Source: Antedon mediterranea (Eukaryota; Echinodermata; Crinoidea; Comatulida; Antedonidae). Taken from it: a stretch of 64,000 nt of DNA. The DNA lies in NCBI RefSeq assembly GCF_964355755.1, contig NC_092680.1, positions 4,007,001 through 4,071,000 of the forward strand. The letters run 5' to 3'. A program made the position numbers and the translations under genes. The notes beneath the pieces were generated by a model, which saw only the letters and a list, made by a program, of their open reading frames with translations, was not told where the DNA came from and did not search any database. Below, in pieces: positions 1-11,709 of this stretch; positions within the stretch are counted from its first letter, which is position 1; each line of letters starts with the position of its first letter.

Positions 1-152
1 TGACAATGATTTTACTATCAACGCGATTATTTGTGTGTTCGGTTGACTTTGATCTAGCTATATATTCCGTGTTATTGCATCGATTCACATAACTAGCTGC
101 AACTGTTGTACTATTGAATGGTTAATTGCTATTGATAAGATCAAGGCGAAGT

Positions 153-312
153 GGAATATTGCTTGTCTGAACGCAGGCCTGAAACCGGAAGAAACTCAGC
201 TCAACTGAAAGGAACTGTAGTTGCACAAGAGCGCTTACATCGAATATTGCTTGTCTGAACATAGGCTTGTCGACCTGAAACTGGAAGCAATTCAACTCAA
301 CTGAAAGGAACT
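153..312. repeat. Two-copy tandem duplication, about 90 bp
   Basis: gaatattgcttgtctgaac at about 154 recurs near 242, followed in both copies by a ctgaaac-ggaag block and ctcaactgaaaggaact. It lies in the R-spondin intron left of the FU1 exon. Otherwise bases 1-490 are intronic with no recognised coding exon. Confidence 0.7.
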
Positions 313-490
313 ACTTGTGCGCACATCGACTTTCGTGCAATTGAACGGAACCAGTAAATTGCGAAAAAGAGACTAAATACGATAATATATCTTATAATCG
401 ATAATTTACTGGAGGAGGGTATTGGAAGCAACATTTTAGTTAAAAAACTAGTAAACAGAAGTAACCAATTATTTTTGTTTTCTCCCCCAG

Positions 491-661
491 GTTGTCCAAA
501 AGGTTGTGAATCCTGCTCTTCTTTTAATGGTTGCCTGATGTGCAAGCCCAGATATTACCTGCTTTTAACTAGAATTGGCATGATGCAAAAAGGCACCTGC
601 ATCAGGACGTGTCCTAGTGGACATTATAATAGTCATACTAAAACGATAGATAAATGTGATA
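491..661 (+). CDS. RSPO: R-spondin exon: furin-like repeat 1
   Basis: Acceptor tctcccccag ends at 490 and donor gtaagt begins at 662. The Cys spacing (GCPKGCESC, GCLMCKP, GTCIRTCPSGHY) matches the first furin-like module of R-spondins. It enters and leaves in phase 1, so the preceding unseen exon must end one base into a Gly codon. Confidence 0.9.
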
Positions 662-3600
662 GTAAGTATGTGTTCTTGTACAAAATATCGCAATAACTTC
701 TTTTTACAGCAACACGCACATTTAGGAATTGCGCTGTTAATTAAAGACATATTGTCCCCCAAACAATTGTTTTAATATGCCATTTTAATGTTCCATAGTT
801 ATTCACTTTGACCTGAAAAGCTGTAATTTCAAGCAAAAAATAGTCAAATTCACTGGAAGGCAATTGGTTTTTGGTTGAATTTAACCGTTTATTGTGAAGG
901 GAAAAGTTTATTAAGACTGCGAAATAGTCTATTAACAGTCTTTTTTTAAATATTAATTTTCATTTATCATGTTTTTGGGGGACAATACATCTTTATAAAT
1001 AGTAGGCTCCAATAATTATTGTTTGAAGTATAGGCTAACGTTACCCTTTTTTCGATGTTCAGAGAAGATCGAATGTTCGATTCACAGTATGCCATGTGAA
1101 AAGTCCTATCTATCGATTGATTTGAGTTCAACAATCTATATATACAATATATAGTAATAAATAAATTTTAACTCCAATTTATATTTTCTCTAATTATCCT
1201 ATTGACTGTTATTTCAGAATGCCGTGTAGAAAATTGTGATGTATGTTTTAGCAAAAACTACTGTTCCAGGTGTTTATCAACGCATTATTTTTACTTGGGT
1301 AAATGTGTAACTACCTGTCCACGGGATCACTACGCTGATAGAAAGACAGGGGAATGTAGACGAATAGGTAGGTATTGAGAAGATACGATTATAGTATACA
1401 GTAAGTCACAGATATTTGGAAACATATAAATAAACATCAGAGGGGCTTACAAAAAAATATGTAGGTCAAAAAGTGTAGATGAAGAGATAGTTAAAGAGAT
1501 AAATGCAGAAAAAGAAAATAAAAAGAACAGGAAATTGTCAATGATCCTGTTTCGGTACAATTTAGGATGTATGCGTTTTAATAATCCTCATACTTATTAT
1601 ATTCAATCAATCATATATAAAGGTAGGTTCAACTGTGCTATTTACAATAGCATCAGTCCTATGATTAAACTGTCAGCAGATTATTTTATCTAATTTGGTT
1701 TTGGTTTTTAAACAAGGACTTCTGTACCCGGGGAGGAGGGGGGGGGGTCACTTGTATATAAACCAAACGGGGGGTGGGGAGGGTGCAGCAGCCACTTCAA
1801 GACATGAGGCACTTGCGCTACCTGTTTTACTGAAAAATACTACGGACTTGAACTACCATTTACCAAAATCCAGTGTTCTCTAAAAAGACGGCAGAAACAA
1901 GGCCACGCCAGAGAGGGCGCAATATTTGTACTGGTTCCCGGCATGATCTGCGCATGGCCAAAGAGACCGTTCATGTCTATTTACCACATTATAAGTGTAT
2001 CTGTCAGTGAGTGTTTCAGGCATTTAAAAGTGTCACTAAAAAATAAAAACTTTACATTCAAAATTCATAATCGTCAAATACGATAACCATAACGATGACC
2101 TCATTCAAAGGTTTAAATGCTCTGAATTAAGTTAAGAAGTAACAGACCATACTATATTGACGCTTTTCAACTAATCATATCATTGTAAAACTGTCATGAG
2201 TGGTAATCTAACTTTGATTGCGTAATGTCTTCAAGTTATAACAGCTTATAACGGAGATAGTAATACTAACATATACATAATATAACAATCGATATATAAT
2301 TGCTATAACTGGTAGTACATTCATTTCACTCATTTATTTATGTTATCCAATAATAGTATAAATGAAATAAAATAAATAAAAAGCAATTTACTAGAAAGTG
2401 GTGATAAAATGGTACGGTACAAAACTTTACATTAAAAAGACATTAAAAGCAGAAAACATGAAATCAAAGATGAAAACAGTTAGGCCTATTAAAATGTAAA
2501 TAGTAGTAACAGGTCTATAGAAAATGTCCAGAAAGCAGGTAAACAATTGACTTGATTCTAAACATAGGCCTCAACCAAACACATCCCAATACAATACAAT
2601 TTGAAGCTTATTTTTAACGGACAGAGATCTACCAAGTAAAACAGTAGAAATGAGAACATTTACGGGAGATGCGGGATTTTTTCAGACGAATACCTTTCTG
2701 TATGTTTTGTCAATTCTAGAACTCTTCACTATTCATTAATACTTACTAACAAGGTATATTACAGTATAATGTCAGTCGTTTGTACATTTCGTGTGTTATA
2801 GTTTCAAAGCAATTACAACTTTAAAAAACATCATTGCATTAAATATTTTAAATGTTAGTTTACACTATCTATTTATCTATTTTATTTTCTGTACATCTCA
2901 AGGAGATCTCACCACAGAGGAAATGAATTTGCAGATTTCCTTTGCCTAAGTGATGGGTAATTACTGACCACTAATTTTAATGAGCATACTCCTTAAAATC
3001 AATCGACAGGTTTCATAAAACTCGAGTAAATTAGACTACACTACATACAAAAGTCAAGGTTAGTTCACTTAATTAAGTGGAACTTTATAAACAAATTGCG
3101 TAAAAAGTTGGTAGATATCAACAAGATAGACTATATCTCTCCAACGCATTTATCTCCATACTTCATAGTTGATGATTTTATGTACCTTATGATAATATCA
3201 ATCATAATTAATGAAATACTCCACCCTTTACATAATTAATAATTATCTATAAACCAGGATAAACTAAACATCAATATCATACTTATTTCAATAATTGACA
3301 ACGTATACTCCATTTTTAATATCATTAATATTAATGAAACAAACAAATTAATAAGGAAATAAAGTATAATTATAGTAATATTAATGTAATGTTTACTATG
3401 GCTTACGCATAGCTAAACTAATGTTTGTGGTTTGAAACAGTTTTAATAAAGAACCACATTGTGAAAATGAAAAAAAAAATTAAATTAATCTAATGTAAAG
3501 CTCTGTCTACACTATCAATCTAGTTTGACAAAAAAGTGTGGTGTGTTCAATTATGAAAGTGATATACCCAAATATGGATATGACATCATGATTGCGACAA

Positions 3601-6408
3601 CGTTTATTTACAAATTGCGACAGCTTTACTCCAAAAGCTCGTTATAAATTGCGTCAAATAATTACAATGTGTGATCGGGAGATTGAGAGATGTATTAAAA
3701 AGTGCGATACATAGTATGTCGTAGCACACATAATTTAAAACAACTGAGACTATCATGCCAAATCATTGGTCAGAATTAACCGCAATATTAGGCCTACAGA
3801 AGGAAAGTTAGTCACCTTTTTTGTCCAGCCTGATAAAGACATCAGCTTAGGTCTTGTCAGCACTTTGTCCCCAGTGAATAAACGCTTATTAAACCAAAAC
3901 CTTATACAATTATCAAATTGCCACCCTGTTCATATTGTCTAATTATATTCAGCTTCTTGAAAAAACGATCTTGCTCTGTTATTCATTTATTGGATTTAGA
4001 TTACGTGATTTTCTTTTGGCGTAAAACTTACTTTTGTAAATCCGTCCTGATACTTGAACTCAGTTTGTACCCCAGGAGATAAACATGACGGTGTGACATT
4101 TCACTAGTTGAGAAAACATGCTTTTGACGGTAACATTTTATAAGCATCGGTCAATACAAAATATTCTTTAAGTTGAATGTACTGAAGTTCAAAAGTTAAA
4201 AAGTTCTCACCAAATGCATCGTCGTCAGTGTTTTTATTAAGTTTGTTTAAAGTTTGGTCAGTTACTTTCGTAATAAAATATCGATATTATGTAACTTATT
4301 ATGGTGTCAGAACATTTTCGTACCACTTAAAAACAATTAATTAAATCCATAGAAAAGGAAATACTGAAATTGGAAGCAAACATTACACGCTTTATACTTT
4401 CTGAAAGTAAAACGCTTTCTACGCTTTCTGAAACGCTTTCTGAAACGTCTTCTACCTTTCTCAAACGCTTTCTAATTCTCACTTCTCGTTTATACACTTT
4501 TTCAAATCTCTGTTTATTGTTGCATAGCATCCTAGTTTAGAGGTAGCTATTTCATTATAATTATCAATACGTAGTTGTCTGCAATAATAACATATGTAGC
4601 CTAGAATAACCGGCAAAACGCATAGGTAAGATGGAGAAGAAAAAAAATAACACTATCTTTTTAAATCGGTGGAACTAAATAAATGTTATTGATCTGGTCA
4701 GTCTAGAGAGGCCTACATTATTTACGATTTTGATGAGGGAGTAGGCTTATTCTACTCGGATATAATTTCTTTGATATGATGCGGAAATTACCAATCTACA
4801 TCCCATGGCTGTTGACAATCATAAGCTATATTGACTTTTGTTTAAAGTTGCCCACTAAAACACTTTCGCCTTCTTTCAAAATCCTTAAGGAGGCTAATTG
4901 GTAGCCTGCTTCCTGCCGCAATTCCACCCAAGCACCTGCGCTGGTGTGTGGGCCTGGGATTTGATACAGGCGGCCTAAATTTAATCTCAGGTGTGGACGT
5001 GCGAAATCAGGATATTGGTAAAATGTGAAAAATTGCAATATCGCACTTCAAAATTCAACACATACCAGGTAAACATATGCAATATATTTGCACTTTAAGT
5101 GACACTTGTGATCTAGCAGCCAATAAGAATGATCTGGGCTTGTGTATTTAGCCAATCACGAACTTTTGTTTATGAAATGCGTGGTGATCGAATTGCCGAA
5201 CGACTAATAGAACTGAATTATGACCAAAATAATGTTGTTTACAGTTTCTTAAAGAACTACATGTCTAGTTTAACGCCATTTTATTGTTAAATAAATATTT
5301 AAAACAAATTTTTAAACACTCGATTATTAAAAAATGTCTGTTGTTCGACTGTATAAGAGAATATTAACAACAAACTATTTTTAAAATACGGCCACAATGT
5401 TTCCACAAAATATACTTACAGTATCACTAAAGTAGACAGATATTAGAATGTTGACATTATTATGTATGATTAAAATAGTTGTGTTAATTTTTTCAGCAAA
5501 ATTAATATAAATAATTTTATTTAAAAAATGGTCTATTCATAGTTTATTTATATGAATGTTCTATTTTGTAGAGCAGGGTAATTGATGCATAATTAATATG
5601 TAATTATGCTATAAAGTCATAAAGAAATGAACTAATTATATCACACTGTATGATATTTTGTAGATGATTTTTTATCTTGCAGTCGACTGTGAGGTAACTG
5701 ACTGGAGCTTATGGGGGCCATGTGGCAAGAATGGGCAATATTGCGGCTACAAATGGGGCTTACAAGCTCGGACAAGGGATATAGTAGTCAAGCCAACGCC
5801 AAACGGTATGCCTTGTCCGATCATATCAGAAAGTCGACAGTGTAAATTGAAACGTCGATTTTGCTCTGGTAAATATATATCGTTTTATATAAGTTGTTAA
5901 GATATTTTAATAATATAGGCACATAGGTTTATGTGTTTCATACACAGAGTGCCATTTTTATTGTTAAAATAATTACACAATGATTATATTATATTAATTA
6001 ACGATAGTGACAATGATGGTGACGAAAATGTTACTGATGAATGTAATTATGATAATGAAGATGATGAAGATTATGATGGTAATAATGATGATGAAGATGA
6101 TGGTGATGATGATGATGGTGATGATGATGATGATGATGATGAAGATGATGATGTAACGTCAAACGTAACCTATATTTTATATTTGATTATTCAAAAACGT
6201 GTTCTTTTCAGATACTTTACCTAACGAAATTGAAAAAAATAAACATAAAGGAAAACGAAAGAAAGGGAGAAAACAACGAAAACATAGAAAACGAAATAAA
6301 CAACGAGATCCAGAACGTAGAAACAACAGAGATCGTTATCTAAATCCAACACTACATCAACAACCAACCGTTGTTGAACAGCGTCAAAAATGGGATATAG
6401 TACAATAA
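491..6408 (+). CDS. RSPO: R-spondin-like secreted Wnt potentiator (3' part of gene, 4 exons)
   Basis: Spliced CDS 491-661, 1218-1367, 5683-5868 and 6212-6408 (TAA stop), all joined by phase-1 GT-AG introns. Seen: two furin-like Cys-rich modules, one TSP type 1 module with WSLWGPC, and a Lys/Arg-rich C-terminal tail, which is the full R-spondin order. Family knowledge: R-spondins are secreted, bind LGR4/5/6 and the ZNRF3/RNF43 ubiquitin ligases, and raise Wnt receptor levels. In FU1 the Arg and Gln equivalent to human RSPO1 R66 and Q71 (ligase contact) are present in LTRIGMMQKG. In FU2 the Phe equivalent to F106 (LGR contact) is kept and F110 is replaced by Tyr (CFSKNYC). The visible part encodes about 234 residues. 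The exon with the start codon and signal peptide is not in the window. Four paralogues exist in vertebrates, so only the family symbol is given. Confidence 0.93.
740..995. mobile_element. MITE-like foldback element, GTCCCCC family, copy 1
   Basis: The ends read ttaaagacatattgtccccc and, inverted, gggggacaatacatcttta. The body matches in inverted orientation the elements at 20643 and 51668, including aaaatggcatatt and a ggttaaattcaacca block. There is no ORF, so this is a non-autonomous DNA element by inference. Confidence 0.7.
1218..1367 (+). CDS. RSPO: R-spondin exon: furin-like repeat 2
   Basis: Acceptor atttcag ends at 1217 and donor gtaggt begins at 1368. It encodes CRVENCDVCFSKNYC and CVTTCPRDHY, the LGR-binding furin-like module. 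No long ORF marks it; it was found by reading the splice sites and the cysteine pattern. Confidence 0.9.
3497..3590. mobile_element. Truncated MITE-like element, CTACACTATC family
   Basis: It begins aaagctctgtctacactatc and continues with gtttgacaaaaaagtgtg and a cccaaatatgg block shared with the full copies at 17756 and 20912. The right terminal inverted repeat is not found. Confidence 0.65.
4384..4475. repeat. Short tandem repeat, unit aacgctttctgaa
   Basis: About six imperfect copies of an 11-14 base motif built on cgctttctgaaa. They make a Ser/Glu/Val-rich open stretch on the minus strand that is best read as a by-product of the repeat. Confidence 0.6.
5683..5868 (+). CDS. RSPO: R-spondin exon: thrombospondin type 1 module
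   Basis: Acceptor ttatcttgcag ends at 5682 and donor gtaaat begins at 5869. It encodes CEVTDWSLWGPCGKNG and a KWGLQARTRD stretch with the Trp/Arg ladder and six cysteines expected of the R-spondin TSP1 module, which binds heparan sulphate. Confidence 0.92.
6001..6152. repeat. GAT-rich trinucleotide microsatellite
   Basis: An imperfect (GAT)n tract with GGT, AAT and GAA interruptions, in the last R-spondin intron just before the terminal exon. Confidence 0.85.
6212..6408 (+). CDS. RSPO: R-spondin terminal exon: basic C-terminal tail
   Basis: Acceptor gttcttttcag ends at 6211. The exon encodes DTLPNEIEKNKHKGKRKKGR and further Lys/Arg-rich sequence ending at TAA 6406-6408. A basic tail after TSP1 is typical of R-spondins and supports heparan-sulphate binding. 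Confidence 0.88.
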
Positions 6409-6966
6409 ACAGACATTATAGGCATTCATAAATTGTAGGCCGTCAGAATTAAAAATATCCGAACTGTTACTACAGTGGAACTACGTCATCGTCTAAAACA
6501 CATGAGCTTATCAACCAAAACTCCTATTTTACACAGGACAAGAAACGATACTTTAGAGGCAGGCTTAAATTTATCATGCAGAAATAAATGGACCTTCATA
6601 AACTGCAAAAGTGCCGTTGGAATTATAAATATCCGATCTGTTAGGCCTAGGCCTAACTAAAGTTAAACTGCGTCCAAATTACTTATCCACCCAGGACACA
6701 CGAGCGTACGTACACCACACCCGCTAATATTTACCCAGGACATGGAACCTCTGTAAGCGGTTGAATAATAATATAAATTGGATTTTTCAGCAAACGTTTT
6801 TCTAGTTGAGTACAAAATCCACTGTGCTTCCATAAACAATTTTCAAACATTTTGTACTTTAAAAACTATTTATATTGACATGGAAATCTGTTTGTCGATT
6901 TGTTGTAGTAGGTTTCTTTTCAATTAACCTACAATTTACAGAATACTAGAAAATGTATAAAATGAA

Positions 6967-6972
6967 AATAAA
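6967..6972 (+). terminator. Candidate poly(A) signal of R-spondin
   Basis: AATAAA about 560 bases after the stop codon, the first canonical hexamer I see in a sensible position. Use of this site is inferred. Confidence 0.35.
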
Positions 6973-7494
6973 ACCTGAAATCAGGGAGGAGAATGTCAGG
7001 TGTTGGAATGTTAACAACATTTTGTGTTAATTATTCTAAGAAAGCACCCGTTGAAGAAGTGGAATCACGCCCTCTTTAGTTATTTATAATCTTACAGTAC
7101 ACCATTTTGTAATAGGTTTCGTTTTTAAAAATTATATATTTAGCTACGTGTTATTGTGTACTGTTTGATAATAACTGTATCTGTATAAAAGTATATTTAG
7201 AATAGTAATATTGTATATTTTGTTTATGAATAGTTAATGAATTGTTTTAAGAATAATTATTCGATACGGTAACTTATTTTGTCAGTTCTATCACCACACA
7301 CAGTTTCATAATGGATTTGAAGCAAACATTATTTTAAATATTTCATATTATTTTGTAATGCAAAAAGATAGTTTGTGCTATTATTTACAATGCATTACAT
7401 CATTCAACAAAAATACATACATGTAAAAATTATTAGTGAATGGAGGTAGGCCTACAAGACAATGAAAAAAAATATGCATCTGGTATAACAAAGA

Positions 7495-7610
7495 TTTCGA
7501 ATATAGAATAGAGAATGAAACCTGTCAGGTTTCGAAACGTTCTGTAAGTTCGCTTATAATTTTGTTTGGTTGTTACAAAAAGAAATCTTTGTTATACTTA
7601 TATTAAAGTA
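7495..7610. mobile_element. Possible retroelement end (TCGAAACGT motif)
   Basis: gaaacctgtcaggtttcgaaacg contains an inverted repeat followed by GAAACGTTC. A comparable gtcgaaacgtcatt occurs at about 28150. Such motifs are common near the ends of Penelope-like and related retroelements, but no coding part is present. This is a weak call. Confidence 0.2.
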
Positions 7611-9361
7611 CTTGTTTCTTTCTTCATTCATGGGGCTTTTCTAGTAATCCAGAACCTTTCTGAATATAATAGTATGTGATTCTTATTTATTCCTTTTCTT
7701 AAAATAGCTGGTTCTTACACATATATAAACTGGATACACAATGAATAATAATAAAATTATATATTATACATTCACATCTAATTTAAGTCTAATTTAACAA
7801 GAATAGTGTTTATTAAAGTTAGACATTCGAATGTAAATGTTTATTGAATAAATTGATTGAATAATACAAGAAATTTACTGCTGTAATATGTTTGTATTTC
7901 CAATTTTATTTGAAATTAGTGACAACCATAATAATTACAGTAAGTAAACCTCTAAGAAATACATATTTATAGCCGTACTACTGATTACAAACCGAGAATG
8001 AGCGTTGGTCCCGGTATAGCGTCCGGTAAGGTGCGACTAATAATATTGTTGAAGTTTCACAAAGATAGAGGGCTCACTTTATTACTTTTGCTCTTGACTG
8101 TGTCCATGCCCTTTTACATACTTGTGTATATATTTGGTTACCTTGGTTATCGTTTCACTTGGTTTTTATGTCACTTTTTATGTCTAACATTTTGTTGGCT
8201 CTAAGAACACATTGTAAATGCCTACATGGTGGGAAACAAATTGTTGTTTCACGACATAATATTATTATAGGCAGATGTACCCTTAGAAACATTTCCAGCT
8301 ATAGGCCTAAAGTAAAAAGAAACACATTCGAATTGTGGTAGTAGTAGGAGCAGGTGTCCTTCTACTACTAGATACAGCCATGGATCTATTTTATCCATGA
8401 TAACGACTATCAAACGTATACAAAACAGTACATTTGTAGGACTACTTACCTTTGATTTGTTGCTATTCTACGACAAAAATCTTCTATTGTGAACGCCAGG
8501 TTCAGGCTAGCTCATCCGAATAGGTCATTACGTCATCGTACATACTTGGCCTACTGTATTGTAGTAGGCATACTGTGAGAAGTAGGATTTGCAGTATTGT
8601 GTTCACATTTTCAGAAGTAATCATTCACTTTCACATCACTGATATTATTAAGTAATTAATATAACTATAAATGAATCAAACAAACTGTCTTAATTCAATC
8701 CACAGCCTGGCTTACTTTCAGTTTATTCAAATGAGTTTGAACTGCCGCGCTGTATAGGCCTATTCTATTCACTGCCGGTATCAACAACATTCCAGTGACA
8801 TTTCCTGACGTCATCTGTGACGTGTAGACAACTTCAAGAATAAAGAAGACGTTCAAAACACACAATTTACCAGACGTATGTTTTAGATTCTTGCTCCATA
8901 AATAGTTGTTATTCAAAACATTGCAGAAAAAAATAATAAGTTATAAAAATAAATAAGAAATCAGACCTATCGATTATTTTAATGGGGTATTATTTGTTCA
9001 TATTTTATTAGTACAGGAATACATATATTATGTCATTTTGACATTTGACATTTACATGTTACACAAAACACAAATGTTACATTTCGTATAGAATAGAAAA
9101 CATGATATCACGTGTTAACGTCACCCAGAACTTCGACATAATAACATAGGTCGTTTACACAGTTAACAGATACGGGTAAATATCGTTATCTAATTCATTT
9201 TTTTCCATGTGATGTATGTTACATAGCCTACTTCTTTGTGCAAATATAAATAATTATTAGCAACAATCGTTTGCGTGGAAGGGTGGGTCTTTTTGGTGAC
9301 GTACGTATTACATGTACACAAACCGAAGATCACAGAGCGTGACTCATGACCATTTTTTTAA

Positions 9362-9383
9362 ATAATAATAATAATAATAATAA
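9362..9383. repeat. (AAT)n microsatellite
   Basis: About seven AAT units in the intergenic region. Confidence 0.9.
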
Positions 9384-10295
9384 TCAATAATTTATTTTAA
9401 AACAGAAAAGCTTGTATCATTACAAGAAATGTGTTCTTCTACAAGGCCGTCGATATACATAATATACACTACCCAGGCTACCCTATTTTTCAACACCACG
9501 GATCCGCCCTATATGGCAGTTATACAGTACAGTACGCATACTCTGAAACCAGTAACATTTACGAAATAATGTTGACGACAATCAAAAATATATACTTTAT
9601 AATTTGATCCTATTAATTGTTAATTTTGTTTTCTAATTAATAAATTTAATATAAATATCAGGTTAGACTAACGTATGTGTATGTGCATAATAAAGAAATA
9701 AGTGCAAAATAAGAATTTTCAGTTTAAACTTTGGTAAAACTTTATAATATTCTTGTTATTTGGTTCAAAAACCTCTAAAGATTATACTTGATACATCTGC
9801 TTGCTACGTTTCTAACTGTACATAAAGACGTTATACACGTTAAGCCCTTAAAACGTTACTCCATGAAAAACATTTTATATAACATATCTCACTATTTCTA
9901 TACATCTCTTTCAATTAAATAAACCATTTAAATTACCTTTTTTACTTCAAACTATAGCTATCTTATTAACTGTCTATACCTGTAGTGTTATTTTTTTTTT
10001 TTTTTGTTATTGTTGGCGATAAACTACCAAACCTTAGCATTACTGTAATTGAAAAATATCTTTCAAGAATCTCACTAAGAACTATCAGAATATTTATTTT
10101 TTAATGATAATACATTTCAATTGATGAGTTACAGAGACAATATTTTTTCATCCCAAACTTAATTTTGTTCACAGAATGTAACTACATTATGCTATAAAAT
10201 ATGCTAATATCACGTACGTTAAGCAGTTCCCCAATTTCCAGGCAGGTGTGGTGGCACAGCTCATTCGAACTTTAAAGCAACATTGCACATATTCC

Positions 10296-10301
10296 TTTAT
10301 T
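10296..10301 (-). terminator. Candidate poly(A) signal of the VGAT gene
   Basis: TTTATT on the plus strand, so AATAAA on the minus strand, about 230 bases after the VGAT stop codon. Use is inferred. Confidence 0.35.
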
Positions 10302-10530
10302 AATATATAAATATATAGATACTATTTGCACCATCTAACATACATGAAAATATCTCAGAGTTATTTACCTTGTCTTCTATATCTACATTCTTAGCTTGTT
10401 TTATCATAAACCATTATCTACACTTTCATTGATGCCTCAAAATTCAAATTTATTGAATTAAATATCCAGTATCTATAATTTGGTTATTTATACCACATGT
10501 GTATTCAAATACATATTTCCTATATATTCA

Positions 10531-11709
10531 TCAAACATCACCATTTTTATATGCCAATAATAAAGCTTCTATAGAATATATTAGACCTATAGACCCACAA
10601 GCTGTGCCGGTCAATATAATACAAAAATGTAATATTTTGTAATACCAAGTTGTAACGTGCCATTTTATTTTCAAATGGAACCAACATGGCCAGACGAAGG
10701 AGAGCATGGTGCCGGTAAAACTTCCTATAAGACCCATTAAAACACCGAAATGTGGAATGTATATTGCTAAAACAAGAGTAAAAACGATCGGCAAGCTGCG
10801 TAGAAACAAGGCCCATACATGTAAGTAACCATCCGATGCAAAGCATGATGGGAAAACCGTTGTTGGTTTCCCAAGAAAGAACGCCCTCTCTAATAGCTCA
10901 ATGGCTGCATAGTATGGAAGAGGAAAAGATAACAGAGCTTTTATAACAAGAAATATATTAACAAAACCTTTGAATCCTTCCGATGTTAAATTATCTGTGA
11001 TGACATCACTCGTATCACGACCCCAAACTAGGTAACAAAGGTAGGCAAATAACATCTTGAAGAACCCAGCCGCTCCATGAGTCCAGTACATCATTGTTTT
11101 GAAATCGTCACGATTTGACATACTTCCTTCTAGCGTTGGCAAGAAAATATGTGAAGTGTAGCTGAATATAACTATCCCAAGAGATACTGGAAAATCATGG
11201 ATGTTTATACGGTAATCCACCTCCTTCCATTGCCAATTATTTGCCTTCGTTAAACAGTAACCAAGTATCACAACATTAATGATAATGTGCGCAACCGTGC
11301 ACCCAAAACTAAGTCGGGAAACTGCTTTTAAATTAATCAAAAACGCACACGGTAAAACAAAAAAGCAGCATATTATTGTCCAACTTTTAAGCGGGAAAGA
11401 AGTTTGAAACGTGCTGTCCATAAGATCACCACAAAGCACTAAGTACAATATACACGTCATTATAAGCTCTATGAATTGTGCGGTATAAACTATCCGTGCG
11501 GCGAACCTAGCGCCCCATACTTCTCTAGCAATATCAACATAGGTTTCACGAACTCTGATTTTCTCCCCTGTGAACGGGTCTACATCATAGAGGCAGTCGA
11601 CAAGTAAAAGACCAGTGTAACACGTGACGGCTGCGGCAAAGAGAAGAAAAAATAAACTCCAGTATCCACCATGAAGAACGGCATATGGAAGCGCTACCAA
11701 AAACATGCC
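10531..11709 (-). CDS. SLC32A1: VGAT exon 2: transmembrane transporter body
   Basis: The acceptor tttcag ends at 11710; the coding part starts GGCATG and stops at TGA 10533-10531. It carries the amino acid/auxin permease fold with about nine or more hydrophobic segments. The open frame is uninterrupted for 392 codons. Confidence 0.95.
   Translation of the reverse strand, partial: GMFLVALPYAVLHGGYWSLFFLLFAAAVTCYTGLLLVDCLYDVDPFTGEKIRVRETYVDIAREVWGARFAARIVYTAQFIELIMTCILYLVLCGDLMDSTFQTSFPLKSWTIICCFFVLPCAFLINLKAVSRLSFGCTVAHIIINVVILGYCLTKANNWQWKEVDYRINIHDFPVSLGIVIFSYTSHIFLPTLEGSMSNRDDFKTMMYWTHGAAGFFKMLFAYLCYLVWGRDTSDVITDNLTSEGFKGFVNIFLVIKALLSFPLPYYAAIELLERAFFLGKPTTVFPSCFASDGYLHVWALFLRSLPIVFTLVLAIYIPHFGVLMGLIGSFTGTMLSFVWPCWFHLKIKWHVTTWYYKILHFCIILTGTACGSIGLIYSIEALLLAYKNGDV

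Larger units (their letters stand above)
1368..5682 (+). other. R-spondin intron between FU2 and TSP1
   Basis: A 4.3-kb AT-rich intron. It contains a G-rich patch at 1726-1790, a partial MITE at 3497-3590 and a short degenerate tandem repeat at about 4384-4475. I see no further exon, and the short ORFs here have no recognisable protein character. Confidence 0.6.
6409..10530. other. Intergenic region between convergent R-spondin and VGAT genes
   Basis: Contains the R-spondin 3' UTR, a possible retroelement tail near 7490-7600, an (AAT)n microsatellite at 9362-9383 and the VGAT 3' UTR. Short ORFs here show no family resemblance. Confidence 0.55.

Noticed and set aside
7-108. ORF beginning MILLSTRLFVCS as the R-spondin signal-peptide exon
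   Set aside because: No in-phase donor follows before the stop, and the joining phase (ending in G) does not fit.
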